Under the pieces are notes generated by a model. That model did not search any database. It saw nothing but the letters and a program-made list of their open reading frames with translations, and was not told the origin of the DNA. DNA of 64,000 nucleotides. Source: Corynebacterium sp. ACRPH. Lineage in GTDB: Bacteria > Actinomycetota > Actinomycetes > Mycobacteriales > Mycobacteriaceae. The stretch lies in the NCBI RefSeq assembly GCF_022347285.1, contig NZ_JAKRND010000008.1, positions 1 to 64,000 on the forward strand, read 5' to 3'. Positions 52,329 to 62,148 of this stretch are shown here, in pieces; position 1 is the first letter of the stretch, and each line of letters begins with the position of its first letter. Made by a program: the position numbers and the translations under genes.

Positions 52329-54297
52329 CTCGCTGGCGTTGGGCGCGCCGGAGCCGTTCAGTCCAGAGGCCGTTACCAAAGCCCGCGGTGTTGATCTGCG
52401 GCTCGTCCCCGTCGCGCTTGGCTGCTGGCTCATGGCCGCCGCGATCATCCTCACCCGCAGCTTCTGGCCACTTGTCGTAGGAGGACTCATCACGCTCGCC
52501 AGCGTTGCGTGGTGGTGGCACTCCCGCCGCAGTTACGGAGCCCCGTGGCGCCGCCTCCTCGCGCGCAGCGTTGCGACTGTCGGGGCCGTCGCCAGCGCGG
52601 TGGGCCTGGGCACGTGGTGGCGGATCTTACTTATTGACGCCCAGCCGCTGCTGCAGGACCTCTCCACTACAGCGGGCAGTGTGCAGCAGCGGGTAACGGT
52701 GGCGGGCTTGCCGAAACAGGTCGCTGAGGGGACGGTGCTGGTCCCCGTGGACGTCGACGGCCTGGGGGAGGTGCCACTCTTTCTGCGCCCCGATTTGGCC
52801 GGAACCGAAGCCGGAGCCGGTGCCACAGACGCAGGCGCAGTCGGCGCTGGCGGTGATGCGGTCCGTGCAGTGGACGCAAGCGATTTCACGGCTCTCCAAC
52901 CCGGCATGAGCTTCGACATTGCCGCCACCATGCGCCCCGCCCGCGGGGCAGAGATGGTTCCCGTCACCCTGTCCGCCACCCGGGCGCCGGAGAACATCAC
53001 CGAGCCGGAGGGCATATGGGGCGTCACCGCTTGGCTGCGCGGAGGCTTCCACGCGCTGTGCACTGACCTGCCGTGGGAAGCCGGGAAGATCCTGCCCGGC
53101 ATGGTGATGGGGGACGTCAGCATGCAGGATTCCACCCTGCGCAACCAGTTCACCGTCACTGGGCTAAGCCACCTCAGCGCGGTCTCGGGCTCCAATGTCG
53201 CGGTAGTCACTGGAGCCGCGTTGGTGCTGGCCACGGCCTGCCGGGCGGGGCGCCTCACCCAGCTGCTGGTGGCAGCCGGCGCCCTGGTGGCCTTCGTGCT
53301 GCTGGTCGGCCCGGAACCCAGTGTGCTGCGCGCGGCGATCATGGGCAGCGTCGGCCTGGTGGCAGTGGCCTCTGCCCGCTGGACGGACATCATCGCCTCC
53401 TTGAGTGCGGCCATCATCGCGCTGATGGTGCTTTCCCCGGGCATGGCCATTAGCTACGCCTTCGTGCTCTCGGTGGCGGCAACGGCGGGCATCGTGGGGG
53501 TGCTTCCCTGGTGGTCGAAAGCCGTGCTGGCGAGGATGCCGCTGTTTCCCTGGCTGCCCGTGCACGAGCGGCCCACCCAGCTGCAGGCGATGGTGGTGCG
53601 CATGGTTCTGGTGGCTATCGCAGCGGACCTGGTGACCATTCCGATCATTGTTCATATGACGGGGAAAGTCTCCCTGGTCGCGGTCCTCTGCAACCTGGCG
53701 GTGACGGCGGTGGTTCCAGTGATCACCGTACTGGGGCTCATGGCAGCACTGCTGGCGGCGATCTATCCACCGGTGACGATGCTGCTGGCCAAGCTCATCG
53801 TCGCCCCCGCGGTGCCATGCGCGGCATGGGTGCTGCAGGTGGCCCGCACGGGGTCTAGCGCGCCTATGCTTGCCACCCCAGGCGGATGGGCATGGGCGGG
53901 CATCGCCAGCGCACTGCTGGCGGTAGTGCTGGCGAGCGTGCGCTACGCCAGCTACTGGCGCACCCTCCGGTGGGGCTGGGCCACGCTTATGTGCGGGGTG
54001 CTGATGATAGGGGTGTGGGGACGAGGGGGCGTCATAAAACTAGAAAAACCAGACGCGCCCGCAGCAATCCAGACAGGGCCGGTGGACCTTACCGGCAAGG
54101 CAGTGTTTCAGGTTCGAGACGATGACCAGGCGATGCGGCAACAGCAACAGATCGACACATCCGTGGCGGAGAAAGGGGGAACGCAACAGGTGGCGGTGAT
54201 TGTGACGCAGTGCGGGAAACCCCACGACAGACCCAGCTTTATGCCCAACGGGGTGCCCGTGTACTACCCGTGCAAGGACAAGGTGGAGATCCGTTAG
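52312..54297 (+). CDS. comEC: ComEC/Rec2 family DNA-translocation membrane protein
   Basis: A 661-residue polytopic protein. After three N-terminal helices comes the OB/DUF4131-type region, then the competence domain with LSHLSAVSGSNVAVVTGAALV, the ComEC signature, and about eight helices. It forms the channel for single-stranded DNA import. The beta-lactamase-like C-terminal nuclease domain is absent: the protein ends about 110 residues after the last helices, as in many actinobacteria. ATG 52312 inside comEA has GAGG 9 nt upstream, implying coupling. A GGCGTCA motif copy lies at 52635. Confidence 0.92.
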   Translation: MPSLSSSLALGAPEPFSPEAVTKARGVDLRLVPVALGCWLMAAAIILTRSFWPLVVGGLITLASVAWWWHSRRSYGAPWRRLLARSVATVGAVASAVGLGTWWRILLIDAQPLLQDLSTTAGSVQQRVTVAGLPKQVAEGTVLVPVDVDGLGEVPLFLRPDLAGTEAGAGATDAGAVGAGGDAVRAVDASDFTALQPGMSFDIAATMRPARGAEMVPVTLSATRAPENITEPEGIWGVTAWLRGGFHALCTDLPWEAGKILPGMVMGDVSMQDSTLRNQFTVTGLSHLSAVSGSNVAVVTGAALVLATACRAGRLTQLLVAAGALVAFVLLVGPEPSVLRAAIMGSVGLVAVASARWTDIIASLSAAIIALMVLSPGMAISYAFVLSVAATAGIVGVLPWWSKAVLARMPLFPWLPVHERPTQLQAMVVRMVLVAIAADLVTIPIIVHMTGKVSLVAVLCNLAVTAVVPVITVLGLMAALLAAIYPPVTMLLAKLIVAPAVPCAAWVLQVARTGSSAPMLATPGGWAWAGIASALLAVVLASVRYASYWRTLRWGWATLMCGVLMIGVWGRGGVIKLEKPDAPAAIQTGPVDLTGKAVFQVRDDDQAMRQQQQIDTSVAEKGGTQQVAVIVTQCGKPHDRPSFMPNGVPVYYPCKDKVEIR

Positions 54298-54318
54298 AAG
54301 TCGCGCGCGCAGATCTGG

Positions 54319-54324
54319 CAAGAT
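54319..54324 (+). promoter_or_regulatory. -10 hexamer for leaderless holA
   Basis: CAAGAT, 7 nt before the ATG at 54332. Confidence 0.35.
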
Positions 54325-54331
54325 CGAACCC

Positions 54332-55315
54332 ATGAACCGCCCCGAGCATCCCGCACCCATCAACCTGATCGTCGGCGGCGATGACTTCCTGGCCGAACGG
54401 CGCAGGCAGGGCATCGTCGACCAAGCGCGGGCCGCCAGCGGAGACCCAAACCTGCCGGTAGAGATGCGCAAAGCCTCGGAACTCAGTGCACCCGAACTGG
54501 CCGAACTGCTAAGCCCCAGCCTGTTCGCCGAAGACCGCATTGTGGTCGTCACCGGCGTGGAGGATACGGGCAAGGAGATCGTCGGGCTGCTGGAACAAGC
54601 TATCAAGGACCCGGCCGACGGGGTGGTGCTGATCATCGTGCACACCGGCAAGGGGCGCAACAAGAAGCTGGTGGATAGCTGGCCGAAACTCGGCGCGGTG
54701 GTATTCCAAGCCGGGGCGCTCAAAGGCCGCGAACAGCTGGCCTTCATCGACCAAGAGTTCCGCAGCCAGGGCGCGCGGGTAACCCGTGAAGTGTGCGAGC
54801 TGCTGCTGGACGTGGTGGGCAGCGACCTCCGCCAGCTGGCCAGCGCCATCAGCCAGCTGATCGCAGATACGGACGGCCACGTGGACGCTGCAGCGGTGAA
54901 GCGCTACTACCAGGGCAAAGCGGAGGTCAGCGGCTTCGAAGTAGCCGACTACGCCATCGCCGGAAACGTCCGCGCCGCAGTGGCGCTGGCGCGCCGGGCG
55001 CTACAGCTGGGCGTGGCGCCGGTTCTGCTGGCCAGCGCGCTGAGCTCCGGGATCGCGGACATCGCGAAGGTGGCGGGCGCGGGCAACATCAACTCCCGCC
55101 GGGATGCGGCGAAGTTCGGCATGGCACCGTGGAAGCTGGATAAAACGATCCGCACCGCCCGGCGCTGGACCACCCCCATGATCGCGCAGGCGGTGCAGAT
55201 CACCGCGGAGCTAGACGCGGGAGTGAAGGGCCACAGCGCCGACCCCGACTTCGCGGTCGAGGACGCGGTGCGGAAAATCGCCTACGTCGCTGGCGGGCAG
55301 CCAGCGCGCAGATAG
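54332..55315 (+). CDS. holA: DNA polymerase III delta subunit
   Basis: A 327-residue clamp-loader subunit that opens the beta clamp. NLIVGGDDFLAERRRQGIVD, the DnaA/clamp-loader-like central domain (IDQEFRSQGARVTREVCELLLDVVGSDLRQLASAISQL) and the C-terminal collar helices (DYAIAGNVRAAVALARRAL, DKTIRTARRW) fit HolA. It follows comEC as in other actinobacteria. Confidence 0.93.
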   Translation: MNRPEHPAPINLIVGGDDFLAERRRQGIVDQARAASGDPNLPVEMRKASELSAPELAELLSPSLFAEDRIVVVTGVEDTGKEIVGLLEQAIKDPADGVVLIIVHTGKGRNKKLVDSWPKLGAVVFQAGALKGREQLAFIDQEFRSQGARVTREVCELLLDVVGSDLRQLASAISQLIADTDGHVDAAAVKRYYQGKAEVSGFEVADYAIAGNVRAAVALARRALQLGVAPVLLASALSSGIADIAKVAGAGNINSRRDAAKFGMAPWKLDKTIRTARRWTTPMIAQAVQITAELDAGVKGHSADPDFAVEDAVRKIAYVAGGQPARR

Positions 55316-55331
55316 CGCAGCGGGTATAGCG

Positions 55332-56369
55332 CTACCGGGCGCTGAAGCCCTTCCACACGCCGCAGTGCACAGCGTCGTCGTAGCGGGATTCGAAATCGTA
55401 CTCGCGGGTTTCCTCCCATGCGTCAACGCCACCCTCCAGGTGGGAGCCGATCAGCGCGCCGGTCAGCGACGCGCGAGTACTGCGGTTGCCCGGCCAGTTC
55501 ACGGCAACGTGCAGGAAGTCGTGCGGGGCGTACTGATCCTGATTATCCAGGTACAGTTGCGCCAGCAGTAGGGCAGAGGCGGTGCAGGAGCCTGCGTCCC
55601 ACCCACGACCTAGAATCTGCACGAACTTGCCGCTATGGCGGTACAGCTCCTCGAAGTCGCCCTGCTGCAGGAACGGGGTGAGGTGCTCGTGCACGGCGCT
55701 GACCCGCGAGATCAGCTCACTCAGCGGAACGTCAGGGCCGGTCAGATCCGTGATTAGGGCCTCGTCCAGGTCCGTGAGGATGTCCAGCTTCTCCTCGTTG
55801 GTCAGCAGGCTATCGTTATCGAAGTTTTCGTCGCCAGCCAGTCCCTCTGCGACGTCGAGCAGGCGGGTGCCCTTCTTCGCAGCCAGCATGCAGGCCACCA
55901 TGGCGCATGCCGCGCGGGCCACGCCCGAGTCGTGAGTCAAGATGCCCTGCAGGACGGACCAGCCCACGCCTTCATCGGCGGGAGCGAGCAAAGCACTGGC
56001 GGCCACGCGCATCACGGCACCGGCGCCACCCGAGTGCGTCGCCACATCGTCCCAGTGCTCCGCCCCGAGCAGGCTCAGCCGCTCCAGAGACTCGGTGTTC
56101 GAAGCCCCGGGGTGACGGTCGTAGTCCCTGTCGCCGTGGTAGTTGATGAAGTGCTGGCCGATGGCCTGCATGCCCTCTTCGCGGTCCAGGTCCCCGTCGT
56201 CAATCTCCGCCATAGCGGCGCACAGGGCCAGGGTCATCTGCGTAGCGTCGCTGATCACCAGCGAATCGGGTAGCGGGGTGCGCTCGGGCTGCGGCTCGTT
56301 CAAGTACGGGTAACCCCACGCATCGCCCAGGGCGGTGCCGAGTAGGGCTGAGCGGAAGCGATCCTTCAT
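55332..56369 (-). CDS. ADP-ribosylglycohydrolase-fold protein with altered metal site
   Basis: A 345-residue protein of the ARH/DraG fold, a family removing ADP-ribose from proteins or small molecules using two Mg2+ ions. Family segments: RFRSALLGTALGDAWGYPYL; SDATQMTLALCAAMAEI; HSGGAGAVMRVAASALL; and VNWPGNRSTRASLTGALIGS near the C-terminus. Against the usual metal-binding motifs, the first site (TDDT) reads SDAT and the last (GDSDS/GDTDT) reads GNRST, so key Asp residues are missing. Activity is doubtful. ACAAAGGG lies just before the ATG. It is convergent with holA. Confidence 0.8.
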   Translation of the reverse strand: MKDRFRSALLGTALGDAWGYPYLNEPQPERTPLPDSLVISDATQMTLALCAAMAEIDDGDLDREEGMQAIGQHFINYHGDRDYDRHPGASNTESLERLSLLGAEHWDDVATHSGGAGAVMRVAASALLAPADEGVGWSVLQGILTHDSGVARAACAMVACMLAAKKGTRLLDVAEGLAGDENFDNDSLLTNEEKLDILTDLDEALITDLTGPDVPLSELISRVSAVHEHLTPFLQQGDFEELYRHSGKFVQILGRGWDAGSCTASALLLAQLYLDNQDQYAPHDFLHVAVNWPGNRSTRASLTGALIGSHLEGGVDAWEETREYDFESRYDDAVHCGVWKGFSAR

Positions 56370-56457
56370 CCCTTTGTCGAACTCCTTTGAAAAGTCATTA
56401 GCAGCGGTCAGCTGTGGCTGTATCCAGCCCTAATCTAGCTCTTAAGCTTAGGGCATA

Positions 56458-56539
56458 ACGAAAACCCGCACCCGGGGGAGATTGTTGCTGTTGTTGCTTT
56501 GTGACGCAACGTCTCAACCTCTGTAGAAGGGTGCGGGCC
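56458..56539 (-). terminator. Terminator after rpsT with a long loop
   Basis: Read on the minus strand, CCCGCACCC (56537-56529) pairs with GGGTGCGGG (56473-56465), followed by TTTTCG. The loop is about 55 nt and contains a TGACGC motif variant. Confidence 0.6.
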
Positions 56540-56582
56540 TCGATTCAGGCAAGTGCCGGCTGGAGAATCTTTTGGATAAACC

Positions 56583-56846
56583 TTAGGCCATCTTGTTGAA
56601 GCGAGCGGCCATGCCGGACTTCTTGTTTGCCGCGTTGTTGCGGTGGATGGTGCCCTTGGTGACGGCCTTGTCGTAGAAGCGGGAAGCGACGCGCAGCTGA
56701 GCCTCAGCGGCTTCCTTGTCGCCAGCCTCAACGGCGGCGTTGAACTTGCGGGTCTCGGTGCGCAGGCGGGAACGAATAGCCTGGTTGCGCTTGCGAGCGA
56801 TCTCGTTGGTGAGAACGCGCTTCTTCTGCTGCTTGATGTTTGCCAT
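56583..56846 (-). CDS. rpsT: 30S ribosomal protein S20
   Basis: An 87-residue helical protein binding 16S rRNA. MANIKQQKKRVLTNEIARKR at the N-terminus and AVTKGTIHRNNAANKKSGMA at the C-terminus are standard S20. A GAAGAGG ribosome site precedes the ATG. The 260 nt upstream hold a GC-rich region with no gene that I can identify. Confidence 0.98.
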   Translation of the reverse strand: MANIKQQKKRVLTNEIARKRNQAIRSRLRTETRKFNAAVEAGDKEAAEAQLRVASRFYDKAVTKGTIHRNNAANKKSGMAARFNKMA

Positions 56847-57107
56847 GGTGGCGTACCTCTTCTTTCAATAAGTCTTCGGAAAAAACCTGTTCAGGGGAGC
56901 GGGCTCCCGCCGCGGCCGCGCGGTCTCTAACACCCCACCCAAGGTCCTGTGGGATGCGGCGTGGCCTCGCAGTGCGTCTCAACAACGGCGCTGGCGCTAG
57001 GGGTTAGCGCTAGTGGCTGCTACGAGCAGCACTGTGAACTCGGGAAATGTTAGCAGCAGGGGAGCAGAAAAGGCAAAAAGCTCCGGGCGGGGCTTTTAGC
57101 CCCACAT

Positions 57108-57707
57108 CTAGCCCCAGCCGTACTCCTGGCGCAGCACGTTGGCTACTCGATCGAAACGGCGGGAGGGCAGCGGGATGCCGCGGCGCTGGATGTGAGATTC
57201 CGGCACCTGCAGCACCTTATCTATACGCACCCAGCTATCGCGGTCCGCGCCGGAGCTCCACGGGCCGGTTCCTATGGGAACCCAGATCGGCTGATCAGCG
57301 TACTCCTCGCGGGAGGAAATCAGCAGAGTAAGAAGCCGGTGGCTCTTGCGCCCGACCACAAGCACCGCGCGCCGCTCAGGGGGCACTCCCTTCTTCGGGC
57401 GGATGTCTGCCCACACGACCTCACCAGCATCCGCTTGCCCGTCCATGTCCGGGATGTAGGTGACGGGGCGGGCGAGCTCCCGGCTGGGAGTTTTGATGGT
57501 TTCGTCCCGGTCGCCCGCCAAACCGGCGTACTCCGCCCCCATTCCCAGGTGTGCATTAAGTTCAGCGATGCCGCGCTTCAGAGCCTGCCGGCGCGTGAAA
57601 TGACGGATATAAAACCGCTGGAAGAACCCCTTGATGGCCCCAATGGGATTGCGGGATTTCCCCCGTGGGGGCGTCACATCCACAACACTTCCTTCGGAAC
57701 CAGCCAT
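57108..57707 (-). CDS. Orphan PemK/MazF-like protein
   Basis: A 199-residue protein. Residues about 90-195 form a PemK/MazF-type domain (GEVVWADIRPKKGVPPERRAVLVVG, WVPIGTGPWSSG, WVRIDKVLQVPESHIQRR). MazF toxins are mRNA endoribonucleases, but no antitoxin gene is adjacent, and the N-terminal 85 residues are an extra basic helical part. It may be a housekeeping variant; its place between rpsT and lepA seems fixed. TAATCT 7 nt before the ATG supports this start. It is divergent from lepA. Confidence 0.8.
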   Translation of the reverse strand: MAGSEGSVVDVTPPRGKSRNPIGAIKGFFQRFYIRHFTRRQALKRGIAELNAHLGMGAEYAGLAGDRDETIKTPSRELARPVTYIPDMDGQADAGEVVWADIRPKKGVPPERRAVLVVGRKSHRLLTLLISSREEYADQPIWVPIGTGPWSSGADRDSWVRIDKVLQVPESHIQRRGIPLPSRRFDRVANVLRQEYGWG

Positions 57708-57714
57708 AGGTGAC

Positions 57715-57720
57715 AGATTA
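57715..57720 (-). promoter_or_regulatory. -10 hexamer for the leaderless PemK-like gene
   Basis: TAATCT on the minus strand, 7 nt before the ATG at 57707. Confidence 0.5.
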
Positions 57721-57791
57721 CCCGAACCACGTGCGCACAGTAATAAGGTTCGCAGCTAAACCCCGTCTGCTACTTCCGGGGCGATGCATAG

Positions 57792-57797
57792 TAGGGT
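57792..57797 (+). promoter_or_regulatory. Candidate -10 for lepA
   Basis: TAGGGT, about 27 nt before the ATG at 57824; the leader carries GAGGAGGG. Confidence 0.35.
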
Positions 57798-57823
57798 TAC
57801 GCATAAGCGAAAGAGGAGGGCAA

Positions 57824-59674
57824 ATGGCAGCCAAGCAGAAGAATTACGCCACAGAGACGTTTACGGACCCAGAGAGGATCCGCAACTTCTGCATCATTGC
57901 CCACATCGACCACGGCAAGTCCACCCTGGCGGACCGTATCCTGCAGATGTCGGGCGTGGTCGAGGACCGCAACATGCGCGACCAGTACCTCGACAACATG
58001 GACATCGAGCGCGAACGCGGCATCACCATTAAGGCGCAGAACGTGCGCCTGCCCTGGGTGCCGAAGACCGGCGCGCACGCGGGCGAAGAGCTGGTGATGC
58101 ACCTGATCGATACGCCTGGCCACGTGGACTTCACCTACGAGGTCTCCCGCGCCCTCGAGGCGTGTGAGGGTTGCATCCTGCTGGTCGACGCAGCACAGGG
58201 CATCGAGGCGCAGACGCTGGCGAACCTGTACCTGGCGATGGAAAACGACCTGGAAATCATCCCGGTGCTGAACAAGATCGACCTGCCCGCGGCGGACCCG
58301 GAAAAGTACGCCCTGGAGATCGCGCACATCATCGGCTGCGAGCCGGAGGACGTGCTGCGGGTATCCGGCAAGACCGGCGAGGGCGTATCCGAGCTGCTGG
58401 ATAAGGTCTGCGAGCTGGTGCCCGCGCCCGTCGGCGATGCCGATGCCCCCGCCCGCGCCATGATCTTCGACAGCGTGTACGACATCTACCGCGGCGTGGT
58501 GACCTACGTGCGCATGATGGACGGCAGGCTGGAATCCCGCCAGAAGATCGAGATGATGAGCACCGGCGCGACCCACGAGACCCAAGAGATCGGCGTGGTC
58601 TCCCCGGAGCCGACGAAGACCAAGGGCCTGGGCGTGGGCGAGGTTGGCTACATCATCACCGGCGCGAAGGACGTCCGCCAGTCCAAGGTGGGCGACACGA
58701 TCACCTGGGCCGTCAACGGTGCGGAAACCCCGCTGAAGGGCTACCAGGAGCCGACCCCGATGGTGTACTCCGGCCTGTTCCCGATCAGCGCCGACCAGTA
58801 CCCGGATCTGCGCGAGGCCATCGAGAAGCTGCAGCTCAACGATGCTTCCCTGACTTTCGAGCCCGAGACGTCCGTGGCCCTGGGCTTCGGCTTCCGCTGT
58901 GGCTTCCTGGGTCTGCTGCACATGGAGATCACCCGCGCCCGCCTGGAGCGCGAGTTCGACCTGGACCTGATCTCCACCGCTCCTTCCGTGGTGTACCGCG
59001 TGGTCAAGGAGGACGGCAGCGAGGTGCTGGTGCGCAACCCTTCGGACTGGCCGGGTGGCAAGATGCGCGAGATCTACGAGCCGATTGTGAAGATGACCGT
59101 GATCGTGCCGGCGGAGTTCCTGGGCGCGACGATGGAGCTGTGCCAGTCCAAGCGTGGCCAGATGGGCGGCATGGACTACCTTTCCGAGGATCGTGTGGAG
59201 CTGCGCTACACCATGCCGCTGGGCGAGATCATCTTCGACTTCTTCGATCAGCTGAAGTCCCGCACCAAGGGCTACGCTTCGCTGAACTACGAGGAAGCCG
59301 GCGAGCAGCTGGCCGACCTGGTGAAGGTGGACATCCTGCTGCAGGGCGACCCGGTGGATGCGTTCAGCGCTATTGTCCACCGCGAGAATGCCCACTGGTA
59401 CGGCAACAAGATGACGGTGAAGCTCAAGGAGCTCATCCCGCGCCAGCAGTTCGAAGTGCCGGTGCAGGCCGCCATCGGCTCCAAGATCATTGCCCGCGAG
59501 AACATCCGCGCCCTGCGCAAGGACGTTCTTTCCAAGTGCTACGGCGGCGACGTGTCACGTAAGCGCAAGCTGCTGGAGAAGCAGAAGGAAGGCAAGAAGC
59601 GCATGAAGGCCATCGGTTCGGTTTCTGTTCCGCAGGAGGCCTTCGTCGCGGCTCTGTCTACTGACGCCGACTAG
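57824..59674 (+). CDS. lepA: Elongation factor 4 (LepA)
   Basis: A 616-residue translational GTPase. [15 protein letters not shown] is G1, [11 protein letters not shown]2, DTPGHVDF G3, NKIDLPAA G4. The EF-G-like domains and LepA-specific C-terminal domain ([22 protein letters not shown]) follow. It back-translocates or remodels stalled ribosomes and aids subunit biogenesis. ATG 57824 has a strong ribosome site; longer upstream frames overlap the divergent promoter. Confidence 0.97.
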   Translation: MAAKQKNYATETFTDPERIRNFCIIAHIDHGKSTLADRILQMSGVVEDRNMRDQYLDNMDIERERGITIKAQNVRLPWVPKTGAHAGEELVMHLIDTPGHVDFTYEVSRALEACEGCILLVDAAQGIEAQTLANLYLAMENDLEIIPVLNKIDLPAADPEKYALEIAHIIGCEPEDVLRVSGKTGEGVSELLDKVCELVPAPVGDADAPARAMIFDSVYDIYRGVVTYVRMMDGRLESRQKIEMMSTGATHETQEIGVVSPEPTKTKGLGVGEVGYIITGAKDVRQSKVGDTITWAVNGAETPLKGYQEPTPMVYSGLFPISADQYPDLREAIEKLQLNDASLTFEPETSVALGFGFRCGFLGLLHMEITRARLEREFDLDLISTAPSVVYRVVKEDGSEVLVRNPSDWPGGKMREIYEPIVKMTVIVPAEFLGATMELCQSKRGQMGGMDYLSEDRVELRYTMPLGEIIFDFFDQLKSRTKGYASLNYEEAGEQLADLVKVDILLQGDPVDAFSAIVHRENAHWYGNKMTVKLKELIPRQQFEVPVQAAIGSKIIARENIRALRKDVLSKCYGGDVSRKRKLLEKQKEGKKRMKAIGSVSVPQEAFVAALSTDAD

Positions 59675-59708
59675 ATCTGCCGACTAGATCTTTTGACGCC
59701 CACTAGGC

Positions 59709-61448
59709 TCAGCCGAGCTGGCGCACTGCCGCGGCCAGGCGGTTGATCTCGCTTAAGGAGAGCTCCTCGTTCGCGTGGGCGTTGCAGTAATCCAGCAGGG
59801 TATATCCGGTGAGCTGCAGCTGGTTGTGCTTGGCCCACACGCTGCGTGCATAGGGCGAGTTGTTGTTGATCATCTTCATCATGTGCTTGCGCTCGCTGAG
59901 CAGCTCGAACTGCAGATCGCGGCGCGCGTAGAGCGCGCGGTCCGGCGGGTTGATCAGCAAGGCGCCCAGCAATGCACCCATTGCCGCTTCGCAGTGGCCT
60001 ACCAGGCGGCGGTGGTAGTGGGCGTCCGACGTAGTGCGCCACAGCCACAAGAAGATAAACGAGCAGATAACCGCAATACACACCTCGGCGAGGCGATCGA
60101 TCACCACGTCGCCGAGCGGACGGTCCAGAGAGTTGCCCATCATCAGCGCCATGGGTGTGGTGAAGATGACGGTGAACGCATAGTTCTTGACGATGAAGAA
60201 CTCCGCGGCGAATTGGCAGGCAGCCAGCAGGAACAGCAGGGGGAGGCCACCGATTTGGAAAGCATGGGCGATGGCGAACAGGCCGATGCCCAGGATGGAG
60301 CCCAAGAGACGGTGGACGCCACGGATGGTGCCGGGGACTTTCTCCGGACCCCACTGCAGGATCAGCAGGGCGGTGATCACGCCCCAGTCGGGGCGGTCCA
60401 GGCCCAGCCAGATCGTGAGGGCGCAAGAGACCAGGCTGGCCAGCACCACTTTTTCCATGCTGAGCTCTGCATGGCTGTGGATATTGAGGGAACGGCCGAA
60501 GCGGTACTTCACTGATGGCTTGTGGTGTGGGATTGCGGTGCGGGTGGGGTCGACCATGCCGTTGGTATCGGAGAAGTCCTCGTCCGTATCTACGTAGCCC
60601 GAGTGCGCACTGGCGGCCATGAGTTTCTGGCGGGCCTGCTGCACCTGCACCACCAGGCCGCGTTGTGATTCGCGGACGACCCTGCCGCCGGAGACGATGC
60701 CCGCGCCCATGAGCGTGGCCCATGCCTCGGAGAGGGATGTGCGGGCCAGGTAGTAGTTGCCGGGGCTTGGATCCTCAGCGAAGTCTGCTACTGCGTTGTT
60801 AAGGGTGCGGATGGCCTGTTGCTCCGGGCCGCGCGGGTTAAACAGGGCGGGGAACATGCCCACGATGATGGCGACGAACGCGCCGAACAGGGCCCAGCCG
60901 CCGATGGCTAGCGGGTTGAGGTCGTTGCGGGCGATCATGGTGGCACCGCCGGAGACCATGACGATGAAGAAGCCGCCCGGTGGCGGCAGGCGCAGTGCAT
61001 TCTGGGCGTAGGTGAACACGCCGGAGAGGAAGGTGCAGTACACGCCGGCGATGAGTAGCCACCAGTGCGAGCCGCCGGAATCCATGTGCTCCCACATCAT
61101 CTTGCCCAGCCAGGCGGCGATAGTGGGGCAGGCGGCCAGCAGAATGGCGGAGAACGCCATCACCTTCAGGCGGGTGCGGTACGGCAGGTTACCGCCGTAA
61201 ATGACGGTGAAAGCGCCGCCGGCGACTAGCAACATCGCATCGGTGTGGCCCAGTGACCATGCGATAGTGCCGGGGATCAGCAACGACAGTGCGGCTCGCA
61301 GTCCACCAGCCCAGCCCGAGGCCTTTGAGTTGAAGGTACTGAACAGTTCCCAAGCGCTCGGGCGTTGGGGGATGGGGAACTCCGCGGGGTTGCGCGGGGG
61401 CTTCGGGAATAGTGGGGAGGGCTGATGGTCGGGGCTGGTTTGGCTCAC
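59709..61448 (-). CDS. FUSC family (aromatic acid exporter-like) membrane protein
   Basis: A 579-residue protein with two blocks of about five to six helices each (N-terminal GLRAALSLLIPGTIAWSLG...; second block from MEKVVLASLVSCALTIWLG), each followed by a cytoplasmic part, the FUSC/YccS-like layout. RLLGSILGIGLFAI and GDVVIDRLAEVCIAVI are family motifs. The substrate is unknown. The GTG start at 61448 has AGAGGAAA upstream; a longer frame to 61586 would overlap the divergent 61585 gene. Confidence 0.85.
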   Translation of the reverse strand: MSQTSPDHQPSPLFPKPPRNPAEFPIPQRPSAWELFSTFNSKASGWAGGLRAALSLLIPGTIAWSLGHTDAMLLVAGGAFTVIYGGNLPYRTRLKVMAFSAILLAACPTIAAWLGKMMWEHMDSGGSHWWLLIAGVYCTFLSGVFTYAQNALRLPPPGGFFIVMVSGGATMIARNDLNPLAIGGWALFGAFVAIIVGMFPALFNPRGPEQQAIRTLNNAVADFAEDPSPGNYYLARTSLSEAWATLMGAGIVSGGRVVRESQRGLVVQVQQARQKLMAASAHSGYVDTDEDFSDTNGMVDPTRTAIPHHKPSVKYRFGRSLNIHSHAELSMEKVVLASLVSCALTIWLGLDRPDWGVITALLILQWGPEKVPGTIRGVHRLLGSILGIGLFAIAHAFQIGGLPLLFLLAACQFAAEFFIVKNYAFTVIFTTPMALMMGNSLDRPLGDVVIDRLAEVCIAVICSFIFLWLWRTTSDAHYHRRLVGHCEAAMGALLGALLINPPDRALYARRDLQFELLSERKHMMKMINNNSPYARSVWAKHNQLQLTGYTLLDYCNAHANEELSLSEINRLAAAVRQLG

Positions 61449-61571
61449 TGCGTCTGTATGTTTCCTCTTATGCGTCGGCGAAATAGGACGTCCATTGGGA
61501 CAGTCATAGGGACATTCACAGTGTAGCCCTCGAAATCGAACAATGAACTGTGGGTTGTCCGGCGCAGTGCC

Positions 61572-61577
61572 TACACT
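61572..61577 (+). promoter_or_regulatory. -10 hexamer for the leaderless 61585 gene
   Basis: TACACT, 7 nt before the ATG at 61585. Confidence 0.5.
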
Positions 61578-61584
61578 GAGATCC

Positions 61585-62115
61585 ATGAGTTACAAGGACC
61601 CGCAGCGCCCGCAGGATAAGGATTATCTGGCTGGCTGGATGCCCGACGAGGATCCACATGATGGGCAGGTCGTGCGCACTTCCGATGAGCAGGATCTGGA
61701 AGCTCGTCGCATTCGGTTGTCGAAGTACCGCCCGAGCACCGCGAAGAAGATCGCGGCCTGGCTGGCATTGATCCTGGGTGCGATGATGCTGTTCGGGATC
61801 CTATCCGGCTCGATGGAGGACGTCGATGGAGGCCTGAAGATCCTCCTGGCTGTACTTTACTTCCTCATGTTTGCCGGACCGGCACTGTTCTGGATGTATG
61901 CGAACAACCGCGATACCAAGGCGGTTCGGCAGTGGGCTGCCACGGAGTCCGGCTACCGGGAAGTGTGGGAATCCTTCGACTCGGCGACACAGTCCATCTT
62001 CGCCCGGCCTTCACTGGCAGACGAGCTGCCATTGCTACCGAAGCGCCCTTGGCTGTGGATCTGGATCGCGGAGTTCGCGGTGATCGCCACTGCCGGCGCG
62101 CTGACGCCTGCCTAG
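61585..62115 (+). CDS. Two-helix membrane protein, function unknown
   Basis: A 176-residue protein. A polar N-terminus (60 residues) is followed by two adjacent membrane helices (AAWLALILGAMMLFGILSG; ILLAVLYFLMFAGPALFWMY), a cytoplasmic stretch, and a last hydrophobic segment (PWLWIWIAEFAVIATAGAL). No family is recognised. It is divergent from the FUSC gene. Confidence 0.65.
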   Translation: MSYKDPQRPQDKDYLAGWMPDEDPHDGQVVRTSDEQDLEARRIRLSKYRPSTAKKIAAWLALILGAMMLFGILSGSMEDVDGGLKILLAVLYFLMFAGPALFWMYANNRDTKAVRQWAATESGYREVWESFDSATQSIFARPSLADELPLLPKRPWLWIWIAEFAVIATAGALTPA

Positions 62116-62148
62116 CGTTCGCCTGATCCGCGCAGGGCGCAGGGAGCC

